Source of the DNA: Bacilli bacterium
Lineage (GTDB): Bacteria > Bacillota_I > Bacilli_A > RFN20 > CAG-826
Reading direction: 5' to 3'
NCBI GenBank assembly: GCA_022641095.1
Contig: JALCDB010000002.1
Span: 1 to 62,791 of the forward strand
Length of the DNA: 62,791 nt
In this document: piece after piece, positions 40,731 to 48,915 of the stretch
Layout of the letters: each line of letters opens with the position of its first letter
How positions within the stretch are numbered: position 1 is the stretch's first letter
Position numbers and translations under genes: made by a program
The notes under the pieces: generated by a model
What the model was told of the DNA's origin: nothing
Databases searched by the model: none
The model's input: the letters and a program-made list of their open reading frames with translations, nothing else

Positions 40731-41897
40731 ATGATCGTCACAATCGTCACCGACGTCTTGGGAGAGGCCAACAATGGCACGACCATCGCCGCGATGCATC
40801 TCATCGATTCGCTGAGGAAGAAAGGGCACGATGTCCGCGTCCTTTGCCCTGACGCTGATAAAAAGGGCCACGCGAATTATTATGTCGTGCCTACCATAAA
40901 CTTCGGTCCGTTCCAGCCGATCGTCGACCATAATGGGGTGTCCCTGGCCAAAGACGACACAATGACCGTCGCCCGCGCTATCCACGACGCCGACGAGGTT
41001 CATATCATGATGCCTTTCGCCATTGGCCGGAAGGCGGCGTGCCTGTGCCACGATTTCGGGGTCCCGGTCTCGGCCGGCTTCCACGTTCAGGCCGAGAACG
41101 TGACCGCCCATTTCTTCAACTGGATGGGCAACACGGCCATCAACAAAGCCATATACCGTAATTTCTGGAGCCATTTCTACAAATACATCGACGCCATCCA
41201 TTACCCGACGCAGTTCATCCGCGACGAGTTCGAATCCGTCATCAAACGGACGACTCCGGGTTACGTCATCTCCAACGGCATCAGCGCCGCTTTCGTGAAA
41301 AAGGACATCGAGCGCTCACCAGAGCTTTCGGGCAAGTTCGTCATTCTCTGCACTGGCCGCCTTTCGAAGGAAAAGCGGCAGGGCTTGCTGATCAAGGCGG
41401 CCAAGCTTTCGAAATGGAGCGACGAGATTCAGATCGTCTTTGCGGGAGAAGGGCCACGCTACAACGAATTGCAGCGGCTTATCAGGAAGACCAAACTGAG
41501 GAACGCCCCGATTTTCCGCTTCTTCAAGCGGGATGAACTCGTGGACGCCATCAACATGGCGGATCTGTACGTCCATACCTCGGAAATCGAGATTGAGGCC
41601 ATCAGTTGCCTCGAGGCCATCGCCGGCGGGCTCGTCCCCCTCATCAACGACAGCAAGAAGTCGGCGACCCGTTGCTTCGCCCTTGACGACAAGGACCTTT
41701 TTAGGCTTAACGATCCTCAGGATCTGGCGAGCAAAATCGATTATTGGCATGACCACCCGGACGAAAAGGCGGCCCGCGCCAAAGAGTACCAGAAATTCTG
41801 CGGGCAGTTCAATTTCGAGCGTTGCATGGATGAGATGGAAAAGATGATCGAGGACACAGCCAAAATAAAGAAGGAACCGGCCCACAGGAAACCATGA
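40731..41897 (+). CDS. glycosyltransferase family 4, probable diacylglycerol glycosyltransferase
   Basis: A 388-residue GT-B enzyme. The N-terminal domain begins IVTIVTDVLGEANNGTTIAA, with the acceptor-side glycine/threonine loop; the C-terminal domain holds ILCTGRLSKEKRQGLLIKA and, near the end, an EIEIEAISCLEAIAGG donor-binding block (E-x7-E variant). This resembles the alpha-monoglucosyldiacylglycerol synthases of Acholeplasma and other Bacillota, which glucosylate diacylglycerol at the membrane face. The stop overlaps the start of an acyltransferase gene, supporting a glycolipid role. GGAAGCAACC precedes the ATG. Substrate is inferred. Confidence 0.82.
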   Translation: MIVTIVTDVLGEANNGTTIAAMHLIDSLRKKGHDVRVLCPDADKKGHANYYVVPTINFGPFQPIVDHNGVSLAKDDTMTVARAIHDADEVHIMMPFAIGRKAACLCHDFGVPVSAGFHVQAENVTAHFFNWMGNTAINKAIYRNFWSHFYKYIDAIHYPTQFIRDEFESVIKRTTPGYVISNGISAAFVKKDIERSPELSGKFVILCTGRLSKEKRQGLLIKAAKLSKWSDEIQIVFAGEGPRYNELQRLIRKTKLRNAPIFRFFKRDELVDAINMADLYVHTSEIEIEAISCLEAIAGGLVPLINDSKKSATRCFALDDKDLFRLNDPQDLASKIDYWHDHPDEKAARAKEYQKFCGQFNFERCMDEMEKMIEDTAKIKKEPAHRKP

Positions 41898-42703
41898 AAA
41901 AACTGCAACGGACCTACTACTATCAAGACCCGCTCAACGACGATTTCGCCCTCAACGACGTCAAGGCCAAACCGCTTCCGGCGAAGTACAGGTTCTTTCA
42001 TCGCGGCTGGATCTACCGTTTCGTTTCGGACGTCCTCTATTACGTCATCGCGGTCCCTGTGCTATGGGTTTACGCCAAGATTCGCTGGGGCTTCCGCATC
42101 GTTGGCAAAAAGAAGATCAAGAAGCTGCGTTTATCCGGCTATTTCCTTTATGGCAACCACACCCTTGACGAGGATGGTTTCTTGGCCAGCATCAGCTTTA
42201 ACCTCCCGAAGCGGACTTACGTGGTCGCGAGCCAGGAGACGATGTCGATTTTCGGAATACGCTGGTTTCTCGCGATGCTAGGGGTTATCCCCGTCCCGAA
42301 AACCCCAGAAGAGGCGGCCAAATTCCTTGAAGCCGTCGAGTACCATTACAAAAAGCGAGGAGTCATCATGATCTTCCCGGAGGCCCACATCTGGCCTTTC
42401 TGCACCCGTATCCGTCCTTTCTCGGATTCGAACTTCACCTATCCGGCCCAATTCGGCGCCCCTGTCGTCGCCATGTGCATGACCTATCGCCAACGGAAGA
42501 TTTTCCGCCATCTCCCGCCTCTCGTCACCATCCACGTGAGCGATCCCTATTATCCTGACATGGGCAAGACGCTCGGGGAGAGGACGAAACTCCTTCGTGA
42601 CCTCGTATACGAGTTTATGGAAGACACCTCGGCTTCCCTCGACAATTACGAATACGTGCATTACGTTCGCAAGGCGGACGGGAATGACCCCGCCCATCGG
42701 TAG
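41894..42703 (+). CDS. PlsC-like 1-acylglycerol-3-phosphate acyltransferase
   Basis: A 269-residue membrane-associated acyltransferase. One helix near 48-66 precedes the catalytic block GNHTLDEDGF (N-H-x4-D-type) at about 87-95; MIFPEAHIWPFCTRIRPF carries the conserved F-P-E-G-like motif, with A in place of G. The N-terminal YYYQDPLNDDFA recurs in a paralogue at 57376. It overlaps the GT4 gene by four bases, so both probably act on the same glycolipid or phospholipid pathway. Confidence 0.85.
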   Translation: MKKLQRTYYYQDPLNDDFALNDVKAKPLPAKYRFFHRGWIYRFVSDVLYYVIAVPVLWVYAKIRWGFRIVGKKKIKKLRLSGYFLYGNHTLDEDGFLASISFNLPKRTYVVASQETMSIFGIRWFLAMLGVIPVPKTPEEAAKFLEAVEYHYKKRGVIMIFPEAHIWPFCTRIRPFSDSNFTYPAQFGAPVVAMCMTYRQRKIFRHLPPLVTIHVSDPYYPDMGKTLGERTKLLRDLVYEFMEDTSASLDNYEYVHYVRKADGNDPAHR

Positions 42704-42713
42704 GGCGTTTCTC

Positions 42714-42741
42714 TTGCCTCCTTCGAAAACCCCCATATAAT
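42714..42741 (+). promoter_or_regulatory. promoter of the rubrerythrin gene
   Basis: TTGCCT (42714-42719), 16-bp spacer, TATAAT (42736-42741); followed by a CAGGAGGAA ribosome site. Confidence 0.75.
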
Positions 42742-42766
42742 TGGGTTCAGGAGGAATCCGAACATT

Positions 42767-43309
42767 ATGGAACTAAAAGGATCGCAGACCGAAAAGAATC
42801 TTCAGACAGCTTTCGCTGGCGAAAGCAAAGCCCGCAACAAGTACACCTTCTTCGCAAGCAAAGCCAAAAAGGAGGGCTATGAGCAGATCGCGGCCATCTT
42901 CTTGGAGACCGCCGACAACGAAAAGGAGCACGCCAAACTTTGGTTCAAGTACCTGCAGCCGGGCGGAGACCTCGCTTCGACGGCCGAAAACCTGCAAAAT
43001 GCCGCCGACGGCGAGCACTATGAGTGGACCGACATGTACAAAGGTTTCGCCGAGACCGCCAAGAAGGAAGGCTTCGAAGAGATCGCCCGCAAGTTCGCTT
43101 TGGTTGCCGGGGTGGAGTCCAAGCATGAGGAACGCTATCTCAAACTCCTCAAGAACGTCAAAAACGGAGTCGTCTTCATCGGCGATGACCTCAGCGTGTG
43201 GAAATGCCGCAATTGCGGCCATGTCGTGGTTGGGAAGTACGCGCCTTTGAAGTGCCCGGTGTGCGATCACCCGCAGAGTTACTTCGAGCGCCTTTCCGTC
43301 AATTACTGA
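42767..43309 (+). CDS. rbr: rubrerythrin
   Basis: A 180-residue protein with the ferritin-like diiron domain (E in [35 protein letters not shown] and E-SKHEERY) and a C-terminal rubredoxin-like Fe(Cys)4 site: CRNCG near 146 and CPVCD near 163. Rubrerythrins reduce hydrogen peroxide in anaerobes. It has its own promoter and terminator, so it is monocistronic. Confidence 0.96.
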   Translation: MELKGSQTEKNLQTAFAGESKARNKYTFFASKAKKEGYEQIAAIFLETADNEKEHAKLWFKYLQPGGDLASTAENLQNAADGEHYEWTDMYKGFAETAKKEGFEEIARKFALVAGVESKHEERYLKLLKNVKNGVVFIGDDLSVWKCRNCGHVVVGKYAPLKCPVCDHPQSYFERLSVNY

Positions 43310-43326
43310 GCCGAAAACGTTCCAAC

Positions 43327-43354
43327 GGGCCTCTCTTGGTCGGGAGGCCTTTTG
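43327..43354 (+). terminator. terminator after rbr
   Basis: GGCCTC / GAGGCC hairpin with TTTTG, 18 bp after the stop. Confidence 0.7.
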
Positions 43355-43382
43355 CTTTGCTTCCGTTTTGGGTTTTTGCCTC

Positions 43383-43411
43383 TTGCAAAGACGAGACGGC
43401 GTGGGGATAAT
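43383..43411 (+). promoter_or_regulatory. promoter of tRNA-Asp/tRNA-Phe
   Basis: TTGCAA, 17-bp spacer, GATAAT. Confidence 0.7.
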
Positions 43412-43440
43412 ATCTAAGCGCGTCTTATCGCGTACGCGTT

Positions 43441-43517
43441 GGACCATTGGTGTAGCGGTCTAACATGCCTCCCTGTCACGGAGGAGATCGGGGGTTCGAA
43501 TCCCCCATGGTCCGCCA
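43441..43517 (+). tRNA. tRNA-Asp(GTC)
   Basis: Acceptor GGACCAT / ATGGTCC, anticodon loop CTGTCAC giving GTC, T-loop TTCGAAT, discriminator G and CCA. Confidence 0.95.
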
Positions 43518-43520
43518 TGT

Positions 43521-43596
43521 GGCCCGGTAGCTCAGTTGGTAGAGCACGGCCCTGAAAAGGCCGGTGTCGCCGGATCGTAACCGGCCTGGGCCACCA
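43521..43596 (+). tRNA. tRNA-Phe(GAA) with atypical T-loop
   Basis: Acceptor GGCCCGG / CTGGGCC (one G-T), anticodon loop CTGAAAA giving GAA, CCA encoded. The T-arm GCCGG-ATCGTAA-CCGGC has A54 and U58 instead of U54 and A58; U55, C56 and G57 are normal. Confidence 0.92.
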
Positions 43597-43608
43597 CAGG
43601 CGAAAAGA

Positions 43609-43633
43609 AATCCCGGGCAACCGGGATTTTTTC
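43609..43633 (+). terminator. terminator after tRNA-Phe
   Basis: AATCCCGG / CCGGGATT hairpin with four-base loop and TTTTTT. It also overlaps the 3' end of the convergent DnaQ-like gene. Confidence 0.85.
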
Positions 43634-43634
43634 G

Positions 43635-44579
43635 TTATTGGAGGAGGCTTTCGAGGCCCGCTTCGTCAATAACGGCGATTCCCGTCCCTTTGAACAGCGG
43701 GGCGAGGCTCCTCTTTTCATTTTCGTCATAAACCAAGAAGTAACTCGCCTCGCGGAGGTTCCGCACGACATAGGCGCGGTGCCCCATGACAAGGCCAGCG
43801 AGTTTCAAAGCCCGTTTCGAGTCGCGGCGGAGCGAGGGCGAAAAAAGGAATCCATAGCCCTCGAGGCGATCGTCGAGGGGGTCGTCGACCCACTTGTAGA
43901 TCAGATGGTTGAAGGCATAGGATGCCTCCCGGTCGTAAACCGCGGCGGGATCGCAGGGGATTTCCGAGATTCTTTTGGCGAGTTCGTTAAGGGCGACGCT
44001 GCCTTCGGAAGAAGGGCATCGCTTCACTAGTTCCGGAAGGGTTAGGCCCTTTTTTCGGAGGATGGCCGCAAGAAGCATCATCGACATGATCGCGTCGTCC
44101 TTGCTTTCGTGCCCTTCGAACTCATCGGGGTCAAGGCCCATTTCCTTAAGCGCGCCCTCTAACGAAGGGCTCCGGTCGTAGTTGGCGTAAAGGCGGTAAA
44201 TCTCCTGGATGTCGACGTAACGGAATTTTGGTTTCGCAAGACCATACCGCTCGCACTCGGAAAGCAAGAATCCGATGTCGTTGTCGATCGCGTAGCCGAA
44301 GACGATGGTCCCTTCGTTCTCGAGAAGGGCTTTGATCGCGGGGTAGTGGAATGGGAATCTCTCGGCCACCTCAAAACGGATGGGCGTGTAGGCCAACTCG
44401 ATGCTATGGGGCCCGACGCCCAAGACATGGGGGTCAAAGGGGGCGGCCGGATTGATTATTATGTCCTTGCTCTCGAGGGATTTTAGGTTTTCGTCGCAAA
44501 CGAGGTAGCCAAAAGAGCAGATCTTGCCGGCATGGTCGTAGCAGTTGGCGCATTCGCAATCGAAGAAAAGGTATTTCAT
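43635..44579 (-). CDS. DnaQ-like 3'-5' exonuclease with C-terminal BRCT-like domain
   Basis: A 314-residue protein. The DEDDh exonuclease set is visible: D7 and E9 in FFDCECAN, D in FGYAIDNDIGFL, and H and D in GHESKDDAIMS. The C-terminal 80 residues (GYGFLFSPSLRRDSKRALKL, then GHRAYVVRNLREASYFLV) look like a BRCT domain. Similar exonuclease-BRCT proteins occur in Bacillota and act in proofreading-like or repair functions. The start at 44579 is nine bases after a TACAAT box, again with almost no leader. Exonuclease call is strong; the BRCT call is by pattern. Confidence 0.82.
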   Translation of the reverse strand: MKYLFFDCECANCYDHAGKICSFGYLVCDENLKSLESKDIIINPAAPFDPHVLGVGPHSIELAYTPIRFEVAERFPFHYPAIKALLENEGTIVFGYAIDNDIGFLLSECERYGLAKPKFRYVDIQEIYRLYANYDRSPSLEGALKEMGLDPDEFEGHESKDDAIMSMMLLAAILRKKGLTLPELVKRCPSSEGSVALNELAKRISEIPCDPAAVYDREASYAFNHLIYKWVDDPLDDRLEGYGFLFSPSLRRDSKRALKLAGLVMGHRAYVVRNLREASYFLVYDENEKRSLAPLFKGTGIAVIDEAGLESLLQ

Positions 44580-44803
44580 TCGCCGATTATTGTAGCCTTG
44601 CTTTCCCCTCTGGGCATCCGCATATTCGTAGCGGGGCGGCCGGAAATGAAAACCAACAGGCGATTTTGGCTGACGGTTCACGATTCAGCGCCGCGTTTCG
44701 ACGCAACGAAACCAAGTTGATTTTGTCATTGTCCAAACCTCGCTTACCAACCATTAAGAAAATAATCACCATTTTTTCGCTTGGGGGATAAAATATAAGC
44801 AAT

Positions 44804-46309
44804 ATGGAAAAAACAAAGACGACTGGGGTTTCGGCTCCCCTGAAGCTGAATTACAAGCGTACTTTCACGATTGGCTTCGCTTTTTTCGGAATTCTGCTCT
44901 TATGGCAGATCTACAACATGACTTGCCCGACTTTCCTTACGGAGATTCTGCGCGGGATGATACATCCGGAGGTTGGCGACGACGCTGCGTGGATCGCCTT
45001 GAAGATCTCCGATTACGCGATGTGGCAAAGGGACACGCTGGACGTCCAGTACATCGTCGGCATCATCATGGCCATCGATAACATGGCCGCCCTCATAATG
45101 CTCCCGATCTTTGGCCGCATCAGCGACAAGACCAAAAGCCCCCTTGGCAAGCGCATGCCTTTCATTCTCATCGGCACATTGGTTTCCGCCATCGCCGTCC
45201 CCTTCATTCCGCTGGCTTTCCATTATGGCAATTTCGCCGGCCTCATCTCCACGATGGCCGTCGTCATCTTCTTTATGATGATGTATCGTTCGCCGGCCGT
45301 CGCCCTTATGCCGGACATGACGCCGAAGCCGCTTCGGGCCAAGGCCAACGGCATTATCAATGTCATGGGGTATCTCGGCGGTGGCGTCGGGACCGTCCTC
45401 TTGATCATCCCGTTCTTCAAACTCACGAATTATCTCAACGCCGGGTCGGCCGCTTCGATTTGGCAGATCGAGATCCCCTATCTCATCGTCAGTTTCGCGA
45501 TGATCGTTTCCGTTATCGTTCTCTTTCTCAAGATCAAGGAGAACAAAATCGAAGCCGAGATCGAGCCTGAGATGCGACGTGGGGAAATGGAGGCTGAGAT
45601 CGAGGACAAACTCACCGACAAGGACGAAAACGCCCCGATGACCAAAGCCAACCGCACGATGCTCATCCTCATTCTCGTGGCCGAAGTCCTGTGGTTCATG
45701 TCTTTCAATTCGGTGGAGACTTACATGGGCAACTACGTCATTTATTACCTTAACGCCCAAAGCAGCTACAGCAGTTGGCTCGCCATCGTCGGCGGCGTCT
45801 GCTCGGTCGCTGGCTTCCTCACAGCCGGCTTGATCGCCGACAAGATCGGCCGCAAATGGACCATTTCGATCGGCCTTTCCCTTTGCGTCGTCTCCTATTT
45901 CATTATGTGCTTCGTCGGCAAGGGGAGCGGGAGTGAGGTCGTCGTCTCCGGCGTGGTTTCGACCACTTACAACACCTTCCCGTTCATTTTCTACGTTATT
46001 TGGGGGATCAACGGCTTTGGCGGATCGCTTATCCATACCTGCAGTTTCCCGATGGTCGTCGAGCTTTGCACCAAGAAAAAGGTTGGGCAGTTCACCGGTT
46101 ACTACTACGCGGCTTCCATGCTCGCCCAGTCGATCACCCCGATTCTCATCGGCCTTATCTTCCTGAAGGCGCAGGAATGGGTCGCCCTTCCGATATACGC
46201 CGCCAGCCTGATGTTCGTTTCCCTATGCGTTTTCCTCTTCGTTAAGAGCGTCAAGGTTCCGAAACTGAAGAACAAAAAAGGCCTCGAGAACCTTGGGGGC
46301 GACGACTGA
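44804..46309 (+). CDS. MFS/GPH-type sugar transporter
   Basis: A 501-residue membrane protein with about twelve helices. LIMLPIFGRISDKTKSPLGK is the cytoplasmic loop 2-3 motif and ALMPDMTPKPLRAKANGIIN the family motif in the next loop, as in disaccharide:proton or sodium symporters. A cytoplasmic loop rich in E and K (about 245-280) splits the halves. The ATG lies nine bases after TAAAAT. Followed two bases after the stop by a Zn-PLC-like gene. Substrate unknown; a galactoside or maltoside is plausible from the gene neighbourhood. Confidence 0.83.
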   Translation: MEKTKTTGVSAPLKLNYKRTFTIGFAFFGILLLWQIYNMTCPTFLTEILRGMIHPEVGDDAAWIALKISDYAMWQRDTLDVQYIVGIIMAIDNMAALIMLPIFGRISDKTKSPLGKRMPFILIGTLVSAIAVPFIPLAFHYGNFAGLISTMAVVIFFMMMYRSPAVALMPDMTPKPLRAKANGIINVMGYLGGGVGTVLLIIPFFKLTNYLNAGSAASIWQIEIPYLIVSFAMIVSVIVLFLKIKENKIEAEIEPEMRRGEMEAEIEDKLTDKDENAPMTKANRTMLILILVAEVLWFMSFNSVETYMGNYVIYYLNAQSSYSSWLAIVGGVCSVAGFLTAGLIADKIGRKWTISIGLSLCVVSYFIMCFVGKGSGSEVVVSGVVSTTYNTFPFIFYVIWGINGFGGSLIHTCSFPMVVELCTKKKVGQFTGYYYAASMLAQSITPILIGLIFLKAQEWVALPIYAASLMFVSLCVFLFVKSVKVPKLKNKKGLENLGGDD

Positions 46310-46310
46310 T

Positions 46311-47264
46311 ATGCCGGCCGTCATCACCCATTACACGTTCGCCATTCAGGCGATGCTCGACGGCGAGGCTAGGTACCGGGAGGCCACGATCGTGGGTTCG
46401 CAAGGCCCCGACCCCTTCTTCTTTTATGGTCAGGTACCGTTTCATAAGCGCAAGAACAGCGACGCGGTGGACTCTTTCGGGAGAGACCTCCACCATACGG
46501 AGATAAGCGCCCCATATTGCCGTTTCATCGAGGTCGCCGCGAAGTCGCCGGACAAAGACCTTCTTTTCGCCTATATCGACGGGTTACTGCTCCACTATTG
46601 CCTGGACCGGAACTGCCATCCTTACATTTTTTACATGACGGGTTTCACCGATGATAAGGACGAAAAAAAGAAATACTCGATCTCCCATATGTATTTCGAG
46701 ACGATCATCGATTACATTCTGGGCCACGAGAACGGAACTTTCGCCTCCCCTGAGGTCTATCTCGCGCTTCCGAAGGGGCAGTGCGCGAAGATTTCCTCGG
46801 CCTGGAGCGAAACGAACGCGGCGACGCTCCATAACGAAGGGGTTGACGCGAGGAGTTTCGTTTATGCCCTCAAGGATTACCGGATGGCGTTGAAGGCCGC
46901 CTTCAGCAAAACGGGCAAAAAGAAAGCCCTCTTCAAAAAACTGTTCGGCACCGAATCGCATCCGTGGGCGATGTCCTATCCCCAAAGCATCGGCGAATTC
47001 AAATCCATCGACTTTCTCAATCTTTCGCACAAGGAATGGCTTGACCCCGTGAGCGGACTTGCCCATAAAGAGAGTTTCCTTGACCTCACCGGCAAGGCGA
47101 GGAAGGATTACGAAAGGGCCCATGGGTTGCTGATCAAGGCTAAAAGCGGAGCCCCGATTGAGGCCGAACTTAAGGCCTTCGTGGGCGGCATCGATCACGA
47201 TGGGGTTCCCGTTGGCGGCAAGAAGGGTTTCCAGACCTTCGTGTGGCCCCGTTGGCCCTTATGA
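46311..47264 (+). CDS. zinc-dependent phospholipase C-like protein
   Basis: A 317-residue cytoplasmic protein of the Zn-dependent PLC/S1-nuclease-like family found in Bacillota. VITHYTFAIQAM, the GSQGPDPFFFYG motif and DGLLLHYCLDRNCHPYIFY (several H and D as metal ligands) are the hallmarks. There is no signal peptide, so an intracellular lipid or phosphate ester is likely the substrate. The ATG at 46311 is one base after the transporter stop. It is terminated by the hairpin at 47278. Confidence 0.78.
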   Translation: MPAVITHYTFAIQAMLDGEARYREATIVGSQGPDPFFFYGQVPFHKRKNSDAVDSFGRDLHHTEISAPYCRFIEVAAKSPDKDLLFAYIDGLLLHYCLDRNCHPYIFYMTGFTDDKDEKKKYSISHMYFETIIDYILGHENGTFASPEVYLALPKGQCAKISSAWSETNAATLHNEGVDARSFVYALKDYRMALKAAFSKTGKKKALFKKLFGTESHPWAMSYPQSIGEFKSIDFLNLSHKEWLDPVSGLAHKESFLDLTGKARKDYERAHGLLIKAKSGAPIEAELKAFVGGIDHDGVPVGGKKGFQTFVWPRWPL

Positions 47265-47277
47265 AGGCAAGAGACGA

Positions 47278-47305
47278 TTGAGCCTATGAAATAGGCTCTT
47301 TTCAT
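47278..47305 (+). terminator. terminator after the Zn-PLC-like gene
   Basis: GAGCCTAT / ATAGGCTC hairpin with three-base loop and TTTT. It nearly touches the TATAAT box (47307-47312) of the next gene. Confidence 0.75.
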
Positions 47306-47306
47306 T

Positions 47307-47312
47307 TATAAT
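47307..47312 (+). promoter_or_regulatory. -10 box of the cardiolipin synthase gene
   Basis: TATAAT nine bases before the ATG at 47322; the message would have a leader of only a few bases. No -35 is evident, the upstream space being filled by the previous terminator. Confidence 0.5.
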
Positions 47313-47321
47313 GATAAGGCT

Positions 47322-48884
47322 ATGAAACTCTTCAAGAACGGCTATTGGCCGAAGTTCCTGATGTTGCTTCTCATTTTTTTGCAGTTGGTGGGCCTAGGGG
47401 TCCTTAGCTATTACTTTTTCAACAACTCGCTCGCCAAAGAGCATTTCTATTCGCTCGCCCTCATCGTCTGGGCCCTCACGGCGGCTTTTGAGATTTTCAT
47501 CGTCCTTTCCCGAAGCGAGACCTCCTACCGCATCGCCTGGATGCTTTTGGTGGCCTTGCTGCCGGTCCTCGGGGCCGTTTATTATCTTTTTTTCGCCAAC
47601 AAGCGGACCACGATCCGTCAGCGGAAACGGATGAAACGCTACGAGACGGCGCTCCCGCCCTTCCCTAGCGACCCCAAAGCCAAGGAATCCGTCGCCGCCT
47701 TTTCGCGTCCGGCCGCGGCCATAAGCCAATACTTGGAGAGCAACGCGGGGGCCGCGGTTTACGAAGACACGGCGGTGGAGTATTTCCCGCTTGGGGACCA
47801 GGCTTTCCCCGTCATGCTCCGCGAACTCAAAAAAGCCCGTCACTTCATCCTTTTCGAGTTCTTCATCATCGCCCCGGGCCTCATGTGGGACGCCGTCCAC
47901 TCGATTCTCGTCGAAAAGGCCAAGGAAGGCGTGGAGGTCAAGCTCGTCTACGACGATCTCGGCAACTTGGGGAACACGCCGGTGGATTTCGCCAAAAAGC
48001 TCAATGAGGAGGGCATCAAAACATACGTCTTCAGCCCCATTAAGCCCTTCCTTAACGTCAAAATGAACAACCGCGACCACCGAAAGATCATCGTGATCGA
48101 TGGCCATACGGGTTTCACCGGCGGGATCAACATCGCCGACGAGTACATCAATCGGAAAGTCCGCTTCGGGCATTGGAAGGACAATTGCATCATGCTCCGC
48201 GGGAGGGCCGTAAGCGGCTTCAGCCGCCTTTTCCTTCAGAACTGGGTGGCCAATTTCGAGAAGGGATGGCAACCCGATTTCTCGATGTACGAATCAGGCA
48301 AATACATCGACGAAATAGGCGGATACCCGAAATCCGATGGCTTTTTGCAGCCTTACGGCGACGTTCCTTTCGACTACGAGTCCGTCGGGGAGCGCGTCTA
48401 TCTGTCGATTCTCGGGCGGGCGCTCCGTTACGTCTACATCTCGACCCCTTACCTCATTCTTGATTCCGAGCTCATCAACGCGATCACTTTGGCGGAAGCC
48501 GAAGGGGTCGACGTCCGCCTTCTCGTCCCCGGGATCCCCGACAAGCGAAGGATTTTTCAGCTGACCCGTGCCAACTACGGCCCCTTATTGGCCGCCGGCG
48601 TCAGGATTTACGAATATACCCCAGGCTTCGTCCATCAGAAGATGTTCGTCTGCGACGACGAGGTGGCGACCGATGGGACCATCAACCTTGACTATCGGAG
48701 CCTTTATCTCCACTTGGAGTGCGGGACCCTGCTCGTTGGAAGCCGAGCGATCGACAATATGAAAAGCGATTTTCTGGCCACCCTTGAGACGAGCCACGAA
48801 GTGAGGCTCGAGGAATGGGAGGGGTGGCACGCGAAGAAGGCGTTCGAATGGGCTTTGTTGCGGCTTCTCGCGCCGTTACTATAA
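47322..48884 (+). CDS. cls: cardiolipin synthase
   Basis: A 520-residue phospholipase-D superfamily enzyme. Two N-terminal transmembrane helices (about 10-32 and 42-62) precede two catalytic HKD motifs: HRKIIVIDG (about 252) and HQKMFVCDD (about 438). This is the usual plan of bacterial ClsA, which condenses two phosphatidylglycerols into cardiolipin and glycerol. A promoter for the downstream operon begins inside its last codons. Confidence 0.93.
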   Translation: MKLFKNGYWPKFLMLLLIFLQLVGLGVLSYYFFNNSLAKEHFYSLALIVWALTAAFEIFIVLSRSETSYRIAWMLLVALLPVLGAVYYLFFANKRTTIRQRKRMKRYETALPPFPSDPKAKESVAAFSRPAAAISQYLESNAGAAVYEDTAVEYFPLGDQAFPVMLRELKKARHFILFEFFIIAPGLMWDAVHSILVEKAKEGVEVKLVYDDLGNLGNTPVDFAKKLNEEGIKTYVFSPIKPFLNVKMNNRDHRKIIVIDGHTGFTGGINIADEYINRKVRFGHWKDNCIMLRGRAVSGFSRLFLQNWVANFEKGWQPDFSMYESGKYIDEIGGYPKSDGFLQPYGDVPFDYESVGERVYLSILGRALRYVYISTPYLILDSELINAITLAEAEGVDVRLLVPGIPDKRRIFQLTRANYGPLLAAGVRIYEYTPGFVHQKMFVCDDEVATDGTINLDYRSLYLHLECGTLLVGSRAIDNMKSDFLATLETSHEVRLEEWEGWHAKKAFEWALLRLLAPLL

Positions 48885-48885
48885 T
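48858..48885 (+). promoter_or_regulatory. promoter of the galactose operon
   Basis: TTGCGG (48858-48863), 16-bp spacer, TATAAT (48880-48885), overlapping the end of cls; AAGGAGAT follows, and the first gene starts at 48916. Confidence 0.65.
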
Positions 48886-48915
48886 CTAAGGAGATAGAAA
48901 AAAGAGGTATTCTTT

